Program-made: the position numbers and the translations under genes | Assembly: GCA_910591455.2 (NCBI GenBank) | Contig: OU342819.1 | Span: 16,656,262 to 16,720,261 of the forward strand | Length of the DNA: 64,000 nt | Direction of reading: 5' to 3' | Source of the DNA: Pholis gunnellus | Taxonomy: Eukaryota; Chordata; Actinopteri; Perciformes; Pholidae | Part shown: piece by piece, positions 36,511 through 48,212 of the stretch | Numbering within the stretch: the first letter of the stretch is position 1 | How the letters are laid out: each line of letters opens with the position of its first letter | Notes under the pieces: generated by a model | The model's database searches: none | Told to the model about the DNA's origin: nothing | What the model saw: only the letters and a program-made list of their open reading frames with translations

Positions 36511-37934
36511 GTAATGGAGATGTGTGCCTCAGAATGAGGTCATTTAACTCAAGAATGTGCTGTAAAGCAGCCTTCACTGGTGTCCGTCGGGCCTCCTCTG
36601 TCTCCATCCAGGCGTGTTGGTTTTAGATTTAAAGTATTTGCTCAGAGTTTATCTTTTGATGCGTGTATTTGATGCTTTTTTTTTTTGCAGAATTCAGAAG
36701 GAACTGGCTGACATTACATTGGACCCACCACCAAACTGCAGGTGAGTGAATGAAGTTAATGGAGAATGAATGTGTGTGTGTGTGTCTCTCTCTCTCAGTG
36801 CAGGTCTTTTTTTAAAAGGACATTAAGTCTGTTATGATGAGAAATGAATGCAAGTAGTTCTTCATGTTGGTGTCGGGTTGGAAAGTCATTTTCACTTTGC
36901 CACCTTGCATGCAGAGAAAATGACTTTTTTTTTTACTTTAACTTTTTAAATCTATACGCTATATGAAGGAATAACATGTAGACATCATTTAATGTTACTC
37001 ATGATGTCATTTAATGTTAATTTCACGTGAAGCATAACACTCATCTTCGATCAAAAGATCAAACGGGTCAGGATGAGTAAGAGGTTCACCACTTGTTACC
37101 TTTCTATAGAAACTTAAGTCTCTTTGTGGTTCATTGCTCTTTTCACATTTCACTGGAATATTACTATTACTATTATGATGGCTAGAGGTTTACACCTGAA
37201 TACTATGTTACTGTCTGAAATAACTATTGAAAGCTGGCATGTAATGTTTGCTTTACTTCCTGATTTCAATCAAAATGTGGCAGAATTTAATCTATTAATG
37301 CAAAGCTCTGGTACGGATACTTACTTAGTAACATTTCATATTTCAGATATTTGGCTTCTTTTCTTCAATAAAAAGGAGTTTTGTAGAGAAACCGTGTTCA
37401 TGCTTCTTAAACGAGGGTATCCTAGAAAGTCTTGTTTCGGTATTTCAAACAATAACCGCTCATCTTAACAACCTGTTGGAGGTGAAATGTTCAGTCGGTG
37501 ATTATTGCTTTTTGCTGACTGTACATTTACTGAGCAGTAGCTAAATTGGGGGGTTGATTTTGTGAGTTGGCCAAAACAACAACAAACTCCTGGCTGTTCT
37601 CTGGTCAATGTGTCGGTACGCTGGAGTTTGTATTTGTTTAAGTTTTGTCTAAGAAGACAGACCGCCCAGGATAACTTTTGATATTTGAAGAAGACAGACG
37701 GTGTGTCGTGTCTTTCTGCTGCGATCAGCTGAGGTCAATCTATGCTATAAATGTGTTGTCATTGATCTTATTATTATCTTATTATCTCGAGGTGACGACA
37801 GGTCTGTCGTTGGTTGACTGATTGCGTAACGGAGAGCTCATAACCACAGGTTGAGCAGCCGAGATCCAAAACGAGCATTTAGCCGACGAAGCCGCGGCCA
37901 CAGAGGAGCTCTGGGTTTGGTTCAACGCTCCTCA

Positions 37935-37995
<61 letters not shown>

Positions 37996-40900
37996 TCCTG
38001 AATCTCCTCTCAGAGGGGAATGTGCCCCCCCCCGAGCCCCCCCGTGGATTAACGCTGAGGCCGGCTGGAAGCTCTGATCGCTCGTTGAGAAAAGAGATTT
38101 GATGAATGCAGGATTGTTGACAAGAGATGTTGTGTTTACTTCAAGGGAGACGGAGAATATTGAGCCCGGTACAACAAAGAAACGGAACAACTATTCACCT
38201 TTGCAGTGCTCTTTTTTTCTACAAACAGTTTGACTTTATATTCTCACTCAGATTAAAAGCTGCTGCACCACAGACAAAGACGTTGTTTGACTGTAGATTA
38301 GATCAAACAGAGTCCGCCACAAGTGGCACAGATTCAAATAACAGAACCGTTTTAACCGTATTTTACGATGAAATTAAATGATATCTTCACCAGTTGTCCC
38401 TTCATTTAATTTATGGACATAAGTGATGGGAATACCAGACACTGGAGCTGTTTCTGGGCACGGCAAGTTTCAAGTCAGCTGAAGGTCAAAACGACTTGTT
38501 TCGACGGGCGTGAAGTAAATTATCATTTCCATATCACGGTACGACTCAACTCTCTTTTGGTACCTGCTCCTTTTCTCCGCCTACAATGGCGCGGGTTTTG
38601 CGGGCAGCCAATAAAAAAAACATTTGGTCGAGCGAATATAAAAAGGAATTGCGGTTGCTATTTAAAAATGGCGGTGTGTGCAAGGTGTCCCGTGTCACGC
38701 TTGTGACCAATCAGTGTTTTAACTGCACCTTTTATGTATTTATTGGCTCAGCTCGCTTGGAACTCTCGACCAAAATAGTACGAGGTACCAGGTACTGTTT
38801 GCCAATGGGTGTTAAACGATGTTAATATTTGTTTTTCTTATATAACGGATGCTTAGCCACACATTAATAATTATATATCCAACGCTGTCCATCTTTGTTA
38901 TTGTCCTGGACAAGTCTCGAACTTATTTTGGTTGAAGCCGCAGCTGAAAGTAGTTCCCAACAAATGCGCTAATTCCGTCTTTTTAAGTAACTTATGCCCA
39001 GCTATTTCAGGAAACTGCATATTTGTATGAGCCGATGGGCTTGAGGCCGAGTACAGCAGACTGGGCCGTGAAGTATTAACATGTTGGTTTTTGGCCTTTT
39101 CATCCCATTTGTTGACTAATAAGAGAAACGTCATCCAAAAATCATCCAAAGAAGGAAAAGCTTCAGAGTTGAGATAAATGACCTCAAACATGCGTGATGA
39201 GTGGTTTATCTCTCCATCTCACCCGCAGCTTGGAGAAAGAAAAGCCTCATTTCTTCATTTTGTTTCTGTTCCACTTGGTAGAAAACCCCTCTATTCAGCA
39301 CAACGTGCAGAAAAGGGGATTTTTATTTGTTGTGGATTTTTGCTTCTTTCTGCTTCATTGAGCAGAGAATCTACACATTAGGGTGTGAATGGAGCCGGAC
39401 AGCTACGCCTCGCAGATGCCGTTTAATGGATTACACATCGATGAGTCAGTCGGTTGACGTCTCATTTCTCCGGGAGGGTTGTTTCGGGCCTCCTCGCTCT
39501 TCAAAAATGGACACTGACGGATGAAGAAAAGACTTATCCTGACTAGTGTCCATTATCTCCAGCGCCCCGCTCGTAGCAAACTTTGTTTTATAAGCGCTAT
39601 GAGGCCGAGGCTTTCATCTGTCATTCATCAAAATCTAATTATACTCCACACGGGGAATGCCGTGCAGGACCTCTTCTTCTTTTTTTTTTTTTGCTGCCTC
39701 GTTGCCGCTGAAGTGTGAACTGCAGACATCACAGGCCTCCCTCCCTCCCTCCCGCCCTGTGTTGCTTTCATTCACCATGTTTTATCCCTTTTTTCCCCGT
39801 CGACCAGCTCCTCTATTTATTGCTCTCTTCCTGACACTTAATTCTCTCTATCTTTCACTCCGCCTTGTGTCCTCTTACGCTGCACTTCGCCATTTCTCTT
39901 CAGATCTTGCCCTCGGGTGTCGAGGTGGATTCCTGACATTCCGGTTCGGGGCTCATGACAGCTAAGGAAAGTTATAAGCTGTCTACTGTAGTAGTCATTA
40001 GTGCTAAGTAGGGGTGGACAGTAAAGACGTTTAAAGACTGTTTATTGATATGTTTTTGTTTTTTTTAGCTGGAACCATGTGAAAATCACTTATTTTGTGA
40101 GCTTTCCGAGAGTCTGACAGGCCTGCGCGTGATCCCCTCCCGGTACAGCCGCTGATGTTGGCAGCGGTTTTCTTCATACACACACACACCTCCGCAGTGT
40201 GCAGTGGGCTTGCATGTTTGAGATTACTGAGGTTTTTTTCCCCAGCAGCTTCTTCATATCTATAAAAAGCTTCCTCCCCGGAGAGGAAGTGTCTGGCCCG
40301 TACAAACCGTTGTTACTTCACAAAGTCGCTGTTTCGGGGAGTTTCCCCTCTGCGTGCCGGGCCGTAGTTGGGCAGCAAGAGGAAGTGGATGTTTCATTTC
40401 AGGTCCGACAGCTACAGGTAGTACGCCTGAGTATCAGATGACAGAGCTCTAATTATGGCGTTGGCAAGACATCATTTGTGTCTCTGATTGTTCTTGTATT
40501 GAGAGAATGTTTATCTTTCACCAAATGGAGTCGTCCATAGATGGCTCTTGGTTTCTTCGTATGACGTACATTAAAACATAAACTCAAGAGGTTTGTGTCA
40601 TTCACAGTCTAACCACCCTAGAGTACTATGTAAGTCAGTGACTGAGGTGCCATATGCACACCTCATATGACGTTAGGGGGGGTCCATGATAAACACATTT
40701 AAGTTTGAATCTGTTCAAGCCCCTTCTTCCTAGAGCCAAGCAGCATCCTTTTTGTTGCTACAGACCCAGTGATTCATATTCGGTTGGTCTGTTTGTGTCA
40801 TCATACTGTAGTGCTGGACTTATTTATGGAAGTCATTTTTTATAAATTCAGTTTAGAAGTGGACCGAGGCAGCTGCCTTGTGGTACACCACACTTTTATG

Positions 40901-43771
40901 TGAAAAGGAAAATCCCCCATTAATGAACGCTGACTGCATTCCCAGTTTGGTGCCACTTCTTGGAAACCGTAATGCATGAAGTTTCTCTCTAAGTCAATGA
41001 ATGAAGCCTGAACTATATTACCCGTGTCCGCCTGTCCTAGACACTGGCCGTAGCAGTAGAACGTCTCATTCTATGTTGATGAGTAAATCTTTATTCTCCA
41101 TGTAATGCTGGATTTGCTTACTCAGTATTGTTTCCACCAGCTTACCAATTGCCTGGAGAATACTTTAAAGGGTCGCTTATTATCTTTAGGAATGTGACAA
41201 AGTTTGGCATGCTTCTAACTCTTGGGAGTTTTTTTAAAGGAGCTGCTATTTGCTAAACAGCTAATTAAAGTAGTTTGTTGCCTACAAAGTCACAGCCAGT
41301 GCTTCCAGCAAATGAACCACATCCTCTTTAGCAGGGCCTACCCTTCACAATAGAATCATCATTAGACTGAGCAATGGTTTTCATAACCTTTCCTCTTAAC
41401 ATATTGACTTTAGTAACAAAGTATTCTGCTAGATGGTTTGCCATGTCGGGAGAAGTGGTGTATATCATTTTAATCTAACTTTTTTTGTGATTATTTTTAT
41501 TGCTTACATGTCGATATCGAGTCTTTCTTTTGAACTTACGCTAATATAACTTCACCAGGTGTTTGCACACACAAAAAAACCTTGAAGATATCGAAGAAAG
41601 TTGCATTATCTGTACAAAAACGAATGTACTGTGTCAGCACTAGTTATCCAGCAGTAGTCATTCCCAATACATTGTTGTTGCTTTTTATTGTTACGTACTG
41701 ATACTTCCTGCTGCGCTTCCAGCTTTAAACATTCATTTGTAAGTGAAGTTTTTGTTTTGCGTGTGTGAAGATGTGCCTGCTGTAATGTGTAACAGTGGAA
41801 CACGTGTAATTGTTGTGAATATAATATTTGATAAGTGGCATTCTGTGCCCCTGTATTTATTCCTATTGGAAGGAGTTTCTTACTAATGTCATGATATGGA
41901 TGTCATCCGTTGAATTTAATCTTTTTTTTTAAGACAGAATGCATCAGACTGGAATCTGACTCTTTTTGTTTGGAGGAATACAAACGCTGGCGTATGACAT
42001 TCATCCTGCACTGTCCTCATAAAGCTCTGAAAGAACATTTGCAGGCTGATTGCCATTGTATTAAATTGGCGGGGTGGGAGAGGGTGGGTGTCGGGTGGGT
42101 GTTGGGTGCCGTCGCGTGGAGTCTCCTCGGCACTCTTTGTGAAGTGGAGTCATTATATTGTCTCAGTCGGGCAGCTTATTACAGTGTTTCTCTCTGTCAT
42201 CACAACACAATATGAGCAGATAGCGGTGATTGAAAACGAAGCCCAGTGTGTATATTAAGGGCTGCGCTGAAGAGATGAGACTCGCGTCGCTTTGGTTTGG
42301 GAGTAAAAAGGCCTCGTTAAACAATACAAAGAGATTAATTTAAGCGAAGGGAGCAATAACAAGAGCTCAGCACAGAAGGAGGAATACTGAGAGAATAGCT
42401 TCACGAGGATTTCAGAGGCTTTTACACTGAAAGTCAAATCAATTTAGTTAAGAAAGCAATATATAGTATATCCCCTCTGTTTGTTTTGGCTTATGTACTT
42501 ATTTGATCAAAACTGTAATAACCACAAAGAAATATAAAATAACATGTTTGTTTTTCTGCAGCGGTAACAACCCCGACACAGGTGTTCTTTGCTGGGTGTA
42601 AATTAGGATGCCAGTACTTTAATTTGATTAGTGCAATCAAATCTTCCTTTATTTTCAGCTATTACTCTCACAAATAGAAGACAGTTCTCTATTCATTTTG
42701 TAACACTGTCCTGCAAATATCCTTAACAACGACCGGATTCTGTCCACAGAAAAGCTCCGGAGGGCTTTTATTTTGAAACGGACACGGGGAGTGTTTGTGA
42801 GTTCAAGATAGATATTCACTTTTTTTCATACATGTGAGACATGTTCTACAGATTCACAACTGTGATAATATTGCTGGTACGATATCTACACTGTCAAAAA
42901 GATCTAAAAGATGCAGCCGAGCCACGCCGCTCACGCGTATAGCTGCTCTAACCGGCTAACATGGCCGCCAAAATACAACATTAAAAACATAAATTAGCTT
43001 GGTGCACAAGAAACGTTGATATTGCTTGTGAGAAAAAAATCTACATTTATTCTAATACTAGCGCTGTATTTGTTCTTTCTTTCTGTCGGCTTACTGAACA
43101 TATTCATCTTCTGTTCTTCTGCTGCAGGAGTCTGTTTTTTTGGGGGGGGAACTCGCTGTGTGCCTGTTTGAAAGGTTAAAGTCTTAGAAAAGAATGAATC
43201 AGCTGAAATGTCAGCACTCTTCTTGCAGTGCGTGTGTACACAGAGGTGGCAGAAGAAGCCCCCCCCCCCCCCCTCGATATTGAAGTGAATGACAACAGTG
43301 ATAGCCTGGCATATTACCGCCGCACACAAAGCACTGGGACGCCTTTTGTGTGCGACGGAGGAAGCCCGGCCGCTCTCTGTGGCTCGCCTGTGAGTGTGAG
43401 AGGCCTCTTGTTGTTGTCAGGCGAAAAAAAGAAACCTCAGTCGGGTTGATTCAGAGGGAAATGATACAATATCTGTTCTTGGCGCAGCAGCGGGTCTGGA
43501 CTTGGAGGTCTTGTGGTGCGACCGGTATATTAGCGGTCCCGTCCCATAGCAGGGCTCCCCTACAGGAACGCTGGTCACACCTTTTAAATGAAACGTGTGG
43601 TACACGGGGTATGTTTTTATACCGAGCTGGTGCTGCACATCTGGATATCCCCTCGGTGTTTTTTGTTTTTTTCACTGAATTTGAATATTCTGATGTTGTT
43701 TGGACACTAATAGAAATAGTAGACTGTCCCATTGGTTAATGGTGATGTCCCTGGTAGACCATTGGCTTCAT

Positions 43772-43847
<76 letters not shown>

Positions 43848-46129
43848 CGTCCAGTGTAGTAAGACTGACCCTTTTTAGTGTTTTTGCATTATGTGACTTA
43901 TAAATACATTTCTATTCTCCATGAATTATCTTCATATATTTCAGTGGTTCATAAACTGGGGGTCAACATGAAGCTGAGCGGTGCACACAGTCCCTCTTCA
44001 ACCGCTGAGTTCACTTCCTGTGACAACAAATAAAGTAGTCTGTTGGCACAAAACTGGTATTTCACTTAAGGTGTTCTCCAAGTGCACCTTTTAAGATAAT
44101 ATGTTTTGAATTTCTCCCTTTTTTATTGTTTTATTAGCCGATAAGTATCACTCTGCACAGTGTTTGCATGGAGCAGTGGAGCTATATAGTGTAGTTTATA
44201 ACAGCATGCTGGACTAAAGCAGTATCATATGAAAGGTGTGTGATCACAGTATGAGAGGCAATCTAACAAAGTGTTTAATGCGGGGGAAAATGAATAAAAT
44301 GGTCTTTTATGAATTTATATTGACTAAATATAGAGCTAGGAAAGCCAAATGATATTGTGAGTTGTGTAGTTTGCTATTCTGGTTCACCAACAAAAAAAAA
44401 CACTTGATGTACAAATGTACGTCTAAACTGGCTTTTATTAAGCAATCGTTTAGCTTCTCTGCTGGGCCTTCCTGTAGCTGCTGTCAAATGAAAAAAAACA
44501 GAAATAATTTTGGCTGTCCCGAAGTCATATTTGACATGTTGTGCTTTTCTTTTTTTTTATTGTCATCTATAGTGGTAATTAGCATATAAACACACTTCAA
44601 CAGAATGGGTTTTATTTCGATATTTGCTGTGATTGATTTATAGATGTAGTTTGTCCTTTTATCAGCTGGAGACGGTAGAGTGAGAAATGTGGCCTTGATT
44701 ACATCTCTAACAAGACGCCATGAAGGCGACAGAGCTAGCTTTATTAATCTGAACTGCTCTGATCTCTTGTTTACTGCTGAACTTCATATGACAGTAACGA
44801 GGGTTTTTGACGTTTACCAGCGCTGCAAAGCTATAAGAGCAGTTTTAAAGACCATTAAAAACGGCGAGTCAGTGGCCCGAAGCCCGGACTTGTTTATGAA
44901 GGTTCAGATTACCGACTGTGTGTGTGTGTCTGTACGTTTTCCTCCTTTTTTGTGGATTTGTCTCGGCTCTCCCTCTCAGTCGTGGAGTGACTGTTTCAGA
45001 AAGTGAGATTGTTGCCTGACATTTAGCTCTTCTGACGCACAGCGAGGCTGCTGATCATTACACAAGCTCTGTGCACAGTCACCGAATTATTCTGGGAAAT
45101 TGCTGTGTTTTGTGTTTTGTTTGTTCCAAACGTTGCTCTTATTTCTATGTCCCGTTGCTGTACGCTGTGTACCATTTTCCACAGAAATGAGTCTTTCGTT
45201 TGCATCCAACAAACAAGCTTTTAAGAGGCCGGCTTATCATTTCAAAATGAAAGTGGGGTTCGTAGCGCTTCATCAAGCAGTCAATTATGTGAAAGTATCT
45301 CCGCCATTAAAACGCTCACAGCCGCTGCTGTTGACTTAACTGTTGAATCAAGGCTCTGGTGAAGCGGCCGTAGTCGTCAGCCTTTCCTCTCTTCAGCTTC
45401 GTCTCCGCAGAGAACTGAAGGCGTGTTGATCTTCTCCTCTTTTTTTCTTTTTTATCACTTCCCACTGTGTTGGCATAATGACTCACACGGGCGATTGCAC
45501 TTTATTGTTTTAATGAATTACCAATAAGATATCATAGATTGGAATAGAGTCCCAACTGCAGAACGTTGGAAAGATGGTAATTATTTAGTCGTTTTGCAGA
45601 TGTTGAGTGCAACAGTGGAATAATCGTCAGCACATGGAAGATAAACAGTGAAAGGTTAAACGTATACTCCTCAGGTGAAGGCTGGACGGTGAAACCGTGA
45701 TCCTAAAGTGGAGGCAGTGGGTGAAATTCTCGGGGGTCTTGGAACAATTTACATTTAGACTCTTTAGTCCTTTTCAAAATAACATAATTTAAAATTCACT
45801 GTACTCGTAGCATTTCCAGAATTACAAATAAATGTCAATTTAAAAACAGAGAATGATCACCTACTGAGCTTTATAGTTCTCATAAACATACATAATATCA
45901 TTTGACATACAGATGCTTTGATTCATCACTTGTGTGTTAAATGTCTTGTACGGTACAGTGGTTTGATTTTGGCCATTGCGCTCTTACTTTCAGACTAACG
46001 CATTGATGGTTCAGTCTTTTCTCTAAAACTTGAGACTTAAAAACAGCTGTGACAGAGACCTCAGTGAGAAGAGAGACTCACAGCCCCACAATCACATCAC
46101 CAGCGTACTGTTCCATCAAGAATAAATGT

Positions 46130-46168
<39 letters not shown>

Positions 46169-47536
46169 CGTGCGTGCTGACAGTGCCGGCCCCAAAGGAG
46201 ACAACATCTATGAGTGGAGGTCGACCATCCTGGGCCCTCCGGGCTCCGCGTACGAGGGGGGGGTGTTCTTCCTGGACATCGCCTTCACACCAGACTACCC
46301 CTTCAAACCACCCAAGGTGAACTGCCAATGGTTGTTGGCTTTTTTTTTTTCTTTCTGTAAACCCCATGGCACAGTTGGCTCCGTGTAGAAAGAGGTGTCA
46401 TTCTCATGTTTCCCACTAGAGGGCACCTTTGTGCTTTGATATGCCGCTGAATGAAATCATCGTCTCATGTTTCTAATCTGAATTCCTCAGGCCTCTCTAT
46501 TGTATCGGATCATTTCCCCTCTTTTAAGGAGGATCTGTCACAACGTCTGCTCAGTGGGTTTGGAGTTAAATTTGACTATTCAGATGAGGTCTGGAGTGAC
46601 ACTTCATAACAGGGTTCTCCTGACTCGAGTCATTTGATTCTAGCATATTAAGGAAAAGGAGAAAGTGTACAAAGCTGCGGAATACAGACTCATGTTTCCT
46701 CCTTGGTCCGTGTCCAGGTGACGTTCCGTACGAGGATCTACCACTGCAACATCAACAGTCAGGGGGTGATCTGTCTGGACATCCTGAAGGACAACTGGAG
46801 TCCCGCCCTCACCATCTCCAAGGTCCTCCTGTCCATCTGCTCCCTGCTCACTGACTGCAACCCGGGTGAGAGCTGCAACACACACACACACACTACATAA
46901 ACTATACATGATCGCTTCCTAATCTGCCCATCCCAATAAAACAATGCTCCTATCCTATTATTTAAGAATGTGGACGTATACACATGACATGAAATTTAAA
47001 CTAGATTTCATATTTTAGTATAATAAAGAACCACTGATTGCAGAACCAGTGTGTTTGGTCATTTGAATTTGAATTAAAATGTTTTTACTCGGGCTTTCCT
47101 CGACTAAAGTTGACCAACACTCATAAGATTTTGTCGACTAATTACTTGATTTAATCGTCAGATCTGTAAAACTGTTTCTACACAAAGAATCACACAAAAG
47201 CAGCACTTTAAATATTGTGTTTACCAGAGATGTTCTCATAAGTTTCTTAGAAATAAGTCATTCAGCATAGAAAGAACGACTAAATACATTCTCGTCGACT
47301 TAGACCAAAATGGCCGATTAGTCGACTAATTGACCAGGAGGTGGGCAGCCCTAGTCTTTAGCTATTTCTCCTGCATAAACGGCTGTTATTGTGGATAGAA
47401 TATAGATATTATGTTATATTTTGTTTATCCGTTCACAGCTGACCCTCTGGTTGGAAGCATCGCCACACAGTACACAACAAACAGACCTGAACACGACAGG
47501 ATAGCCAAACAGTGGACCAAACGCTACGCCACATAG
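36332..47536 (+). CDS. ube2e1: Ubiquitin-conjugating enzyme E2 E1, complete coding region
   Basis: This class III E2 conjugates ubiquitin in nucleus and cytoplasm; family N-terminal extensions serve in nuclear import by importin-11 and in limiting processivity (family knowledge). The five exons are 36332-36510, 36691-36741, 46184-46316, 46718-46865 and 47439-47536; they join in frame to 202 residues (human 193). The start MSDEDSRAS and the STSAKR-RIQKELADITLD junction are diagnostic of UBE2E1. Residues 9-18 are polyserine, then a Q-rich stretch (about 21-32), a lysine-rich PKKRESK segment, and the UBC core from about 60. HCN is at 130-132 and the catalytic Cys near 140. Unusual points are the glutamine expansion, Ala instead of Val in GSAYEGG, and TTNRPEH near the C-terminus. 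It converges with nkiras1. Confidence 0.95.
36691..36741 (+). CDS. ube2e1: ube2e1 exon 2 (UBC helix 1)
   Basis: The 51-nt micro-exon lies between a T-rich acceptor (ttttttttgcag) and donor gtgagt. It completes Arg60, encodes IQKELADITLDPPPNC and leaves AG of the following serine. ADIT is the UBE2E1 form; UBE2E2 has AEIT. Confidence 0.94.
37939..37993 (+). repeat. (GT)27 microsatellite
   Basis: Uninterrupted, ube2e1 intron 2. Confidence 0.97.
38534..38815. mobile_element. MITE-like element in ube2e1 intron 2
   Basis: CTCTTTTGGTACCTGCTCC at the left and GAGGTACCAGGTACTG at the right are degenerate inverted versions of each other, enclosing GC-rich sequence with a shadow ORF at 38586-38825. 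This resembles a fish hAT-type MITE with GGTACC ends. Confidence 0.4.
40845..41400 (-). pseudogene. Decayed LINE reverse transcriptase fragment
   Basis: On the minus strand, 40892-40854 reads C-G-V-P-Q-G-S-C-L-G-P-L-L, the conserved reverse transcriptase motif of non-LTR retrotransposons. Upstream in the minus direction, SKQIQHYMENKDLL fits the segment that precedes the catalytic palm. A stop codon lies two codons before the motif and the frame shifts, so it is dead. It is antisense to ube2e1 within intron 2. Confidence 0.7.
42071..42106 (+). other. G-quadruplex motif, ube2e1 intron 2
   Basis: Seven runs of three or more G are separated by loops of one to four bases (GGGGTGGGAGAGGGTGGG, then three more). 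This satisfies the usual G4 pattern several times over. Confidence 0.7.
43773..43844 (+). repeat. (CA)36 microsatellite
   Basis: Uninterrupted, ube2e1 intron 2. Confidence 0.97.
46127..46176 (+). repeat. (TG)n at ube2e1 exon 3 acceptor
   Basis: TG repeat with one TA interruption, ending GCGTGCGTGCGTGC. It fills the position where the polypyrimidine tract should be; the acceptor AG is at 46182-46183. Confidence 0.95.
46184..46316 (+). CDS. ube2e1: ube2e1 exon 3, first half of UBC core
   Basis: This 133-nt exon has the same length and phase as the ube2e2 exon at 19047. The acceptor is unusual: the bases before the AG are a (TG)n/(CG-TG) repeat rather than a pyrimidine tract, ending gtgctgacag. 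The donor is gtgaac. It encodes AGPKGDNIYEW to PFKPPK with GSAYEGG. Confidence 0.93.
46718..46865 (+). CDS. ube2e1: ube2e1 exon 4 with catalytic cysteine
   Basis: The 148-nt exon is identical base for base to ube2e2 exon 23933-24080. Acceptor tgtccag and donor gtgagagc are also identical. It contains HCN and the active-site Cys in GVICLDIL. Confidence 0.95.
46879..46893 (+). repeat. (CA)n just after ube2e1 exon 4 donor
   Basis: Counterpart of the repeat at 24094; marks the end of the identical tract shared by the two genes. Confidence 0.9.
47085..47360. mobile_element. MITE-like element, last ube2e1 intron
   Basis: It contains TCGACTAA near the left end, and GATTAGTCGACTAATTG and GGGCAGCCCTAG at the right end. 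This is the pattern of a fish hAT-type MITE whose ends read CAGGGCTGCCC. The left end is decayed. Confidence 0.45.
47439..47536 (+). CDS. ube2e1: ube2e1 exon 5 and stop
   Basis: Acceptor gttcacag is followed by two bases completing Ala and the C-terminus ending KRYAT; TAG is at 47534-47536. The TTNRPEH segment departs from the usual MTNRAEH or LTNRAEH; the 15 codons after it, including the stop, are identical in nucleotide sequence to ube2e2. Confidence 0.94.
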
Positions 47537-48100
47537 TCAGCAGAGGAGCTGCTGGCTGGACCACTCGGCCTTGTGGGGGGGTGTGGGTGGGGGGGTTGGG
47601 GGTTGTGGGGGGGGTCGTCGGGTCGACTCGACTTGACTTTTGGGGGGGGTGTGGCTCCCAGCAGGAGGAGGGAGGCGGGGGAGACGGAGGGGAGGGTGGA
47701 TTTTTATCTCGGAATTGAAGTCTTAACTCCTGACATTTTGTTGTTTGTTGTATTTCTTTTTTTTTAAGTTATCTCCGGCCCAACTATAATCAAATCTGGC
47801 AATTATGCATCGAGTGTTTTTCTCTTTTTGAATTTGTAGCTTGTGCTTTGAAGAACGTTAATCCTAAACTGCTCGATGAAGTGTGTCACAGCATGAGTCC
47901 CGGTCAGTGTAAATTCTCACATGTATTAGGTTGCAGTTGGTGTTTGCTTGCCCCTCCAAACTTCTGCTCTTTGAAAATGTTTTCCACACGTAGACATGTT
48001 TAGATATGGATGGATATTGGTTGTGATTTGTGTTCTGTACTGATAAAAAGCTGTTCTGTTTCTCCCTTTAAGAATTAAACATGACCAACTGAAGCGTCTG
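47537..48100 (+). other. ube2e1: ube2e1 3' UTR with strongly G-rich start
   Basis: Bases 47575-47697 are dominated by G runs of 3 to 8, many close enough for G-quadruplexes in the mRNA. The rest is AT-rich and ends shortly after an ATTAAA at 48074-48079. The stop codon lies only about 40 nt before the first long G run. Confidence 0.65.
48074..48079 (+). terminator. ube2e1 poly(A) signal ATTAAA
   Basis: The variant hexamer is followed by a T/GT-rich stretch (tctgttgttcatttg). It is about 130 nt from the predicted poly(A) signal of the convergent nkiras1 transcript. Confidence 0.55.
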
Positions 48101-48206
48101 ACTCTGTTGTTCATTTGTAAAAAAAAAAAAGACATTTTTGTGATCTTCAGGAAAAAATGCCACCAAAAGAAAGATTTCAGAAGATGAAATATGAAGAGGC
48201 TACGTT

Positions 48207-48212
48207 TTTATT
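48207..48212 (-). terminator. nkiras1 poly(A) signal AATAAA
   Basis: The canonical hexamer is on the minus strand, about 1.66 kb after the nkiras1 stop. It sits tail-to-tail with the ube2e1 signal at 48074-48079. Confidence 0.5.

Larger units (their letters stand above)
36742..46183 (+). other. ube2e1 intron 2
   Basis: This 9.4-kb intron contains microsatellites at 37939 and 43773, a transposon-like element near 38534-38815, a decayed LINE reverse transcriptase on the minus strand (40845-41400) and a G-quadruplex motif at 42071. No exon is seen. Confidence 0.8.

Noticed and set aside
38586..38825. 79-aa plus-strand ORF beginning MARVLRAANKK
   Set aside because: It lies inside a MITE-like element in a ube2e1 intron. 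I recognise no homologue and it has no splice or promoter support.
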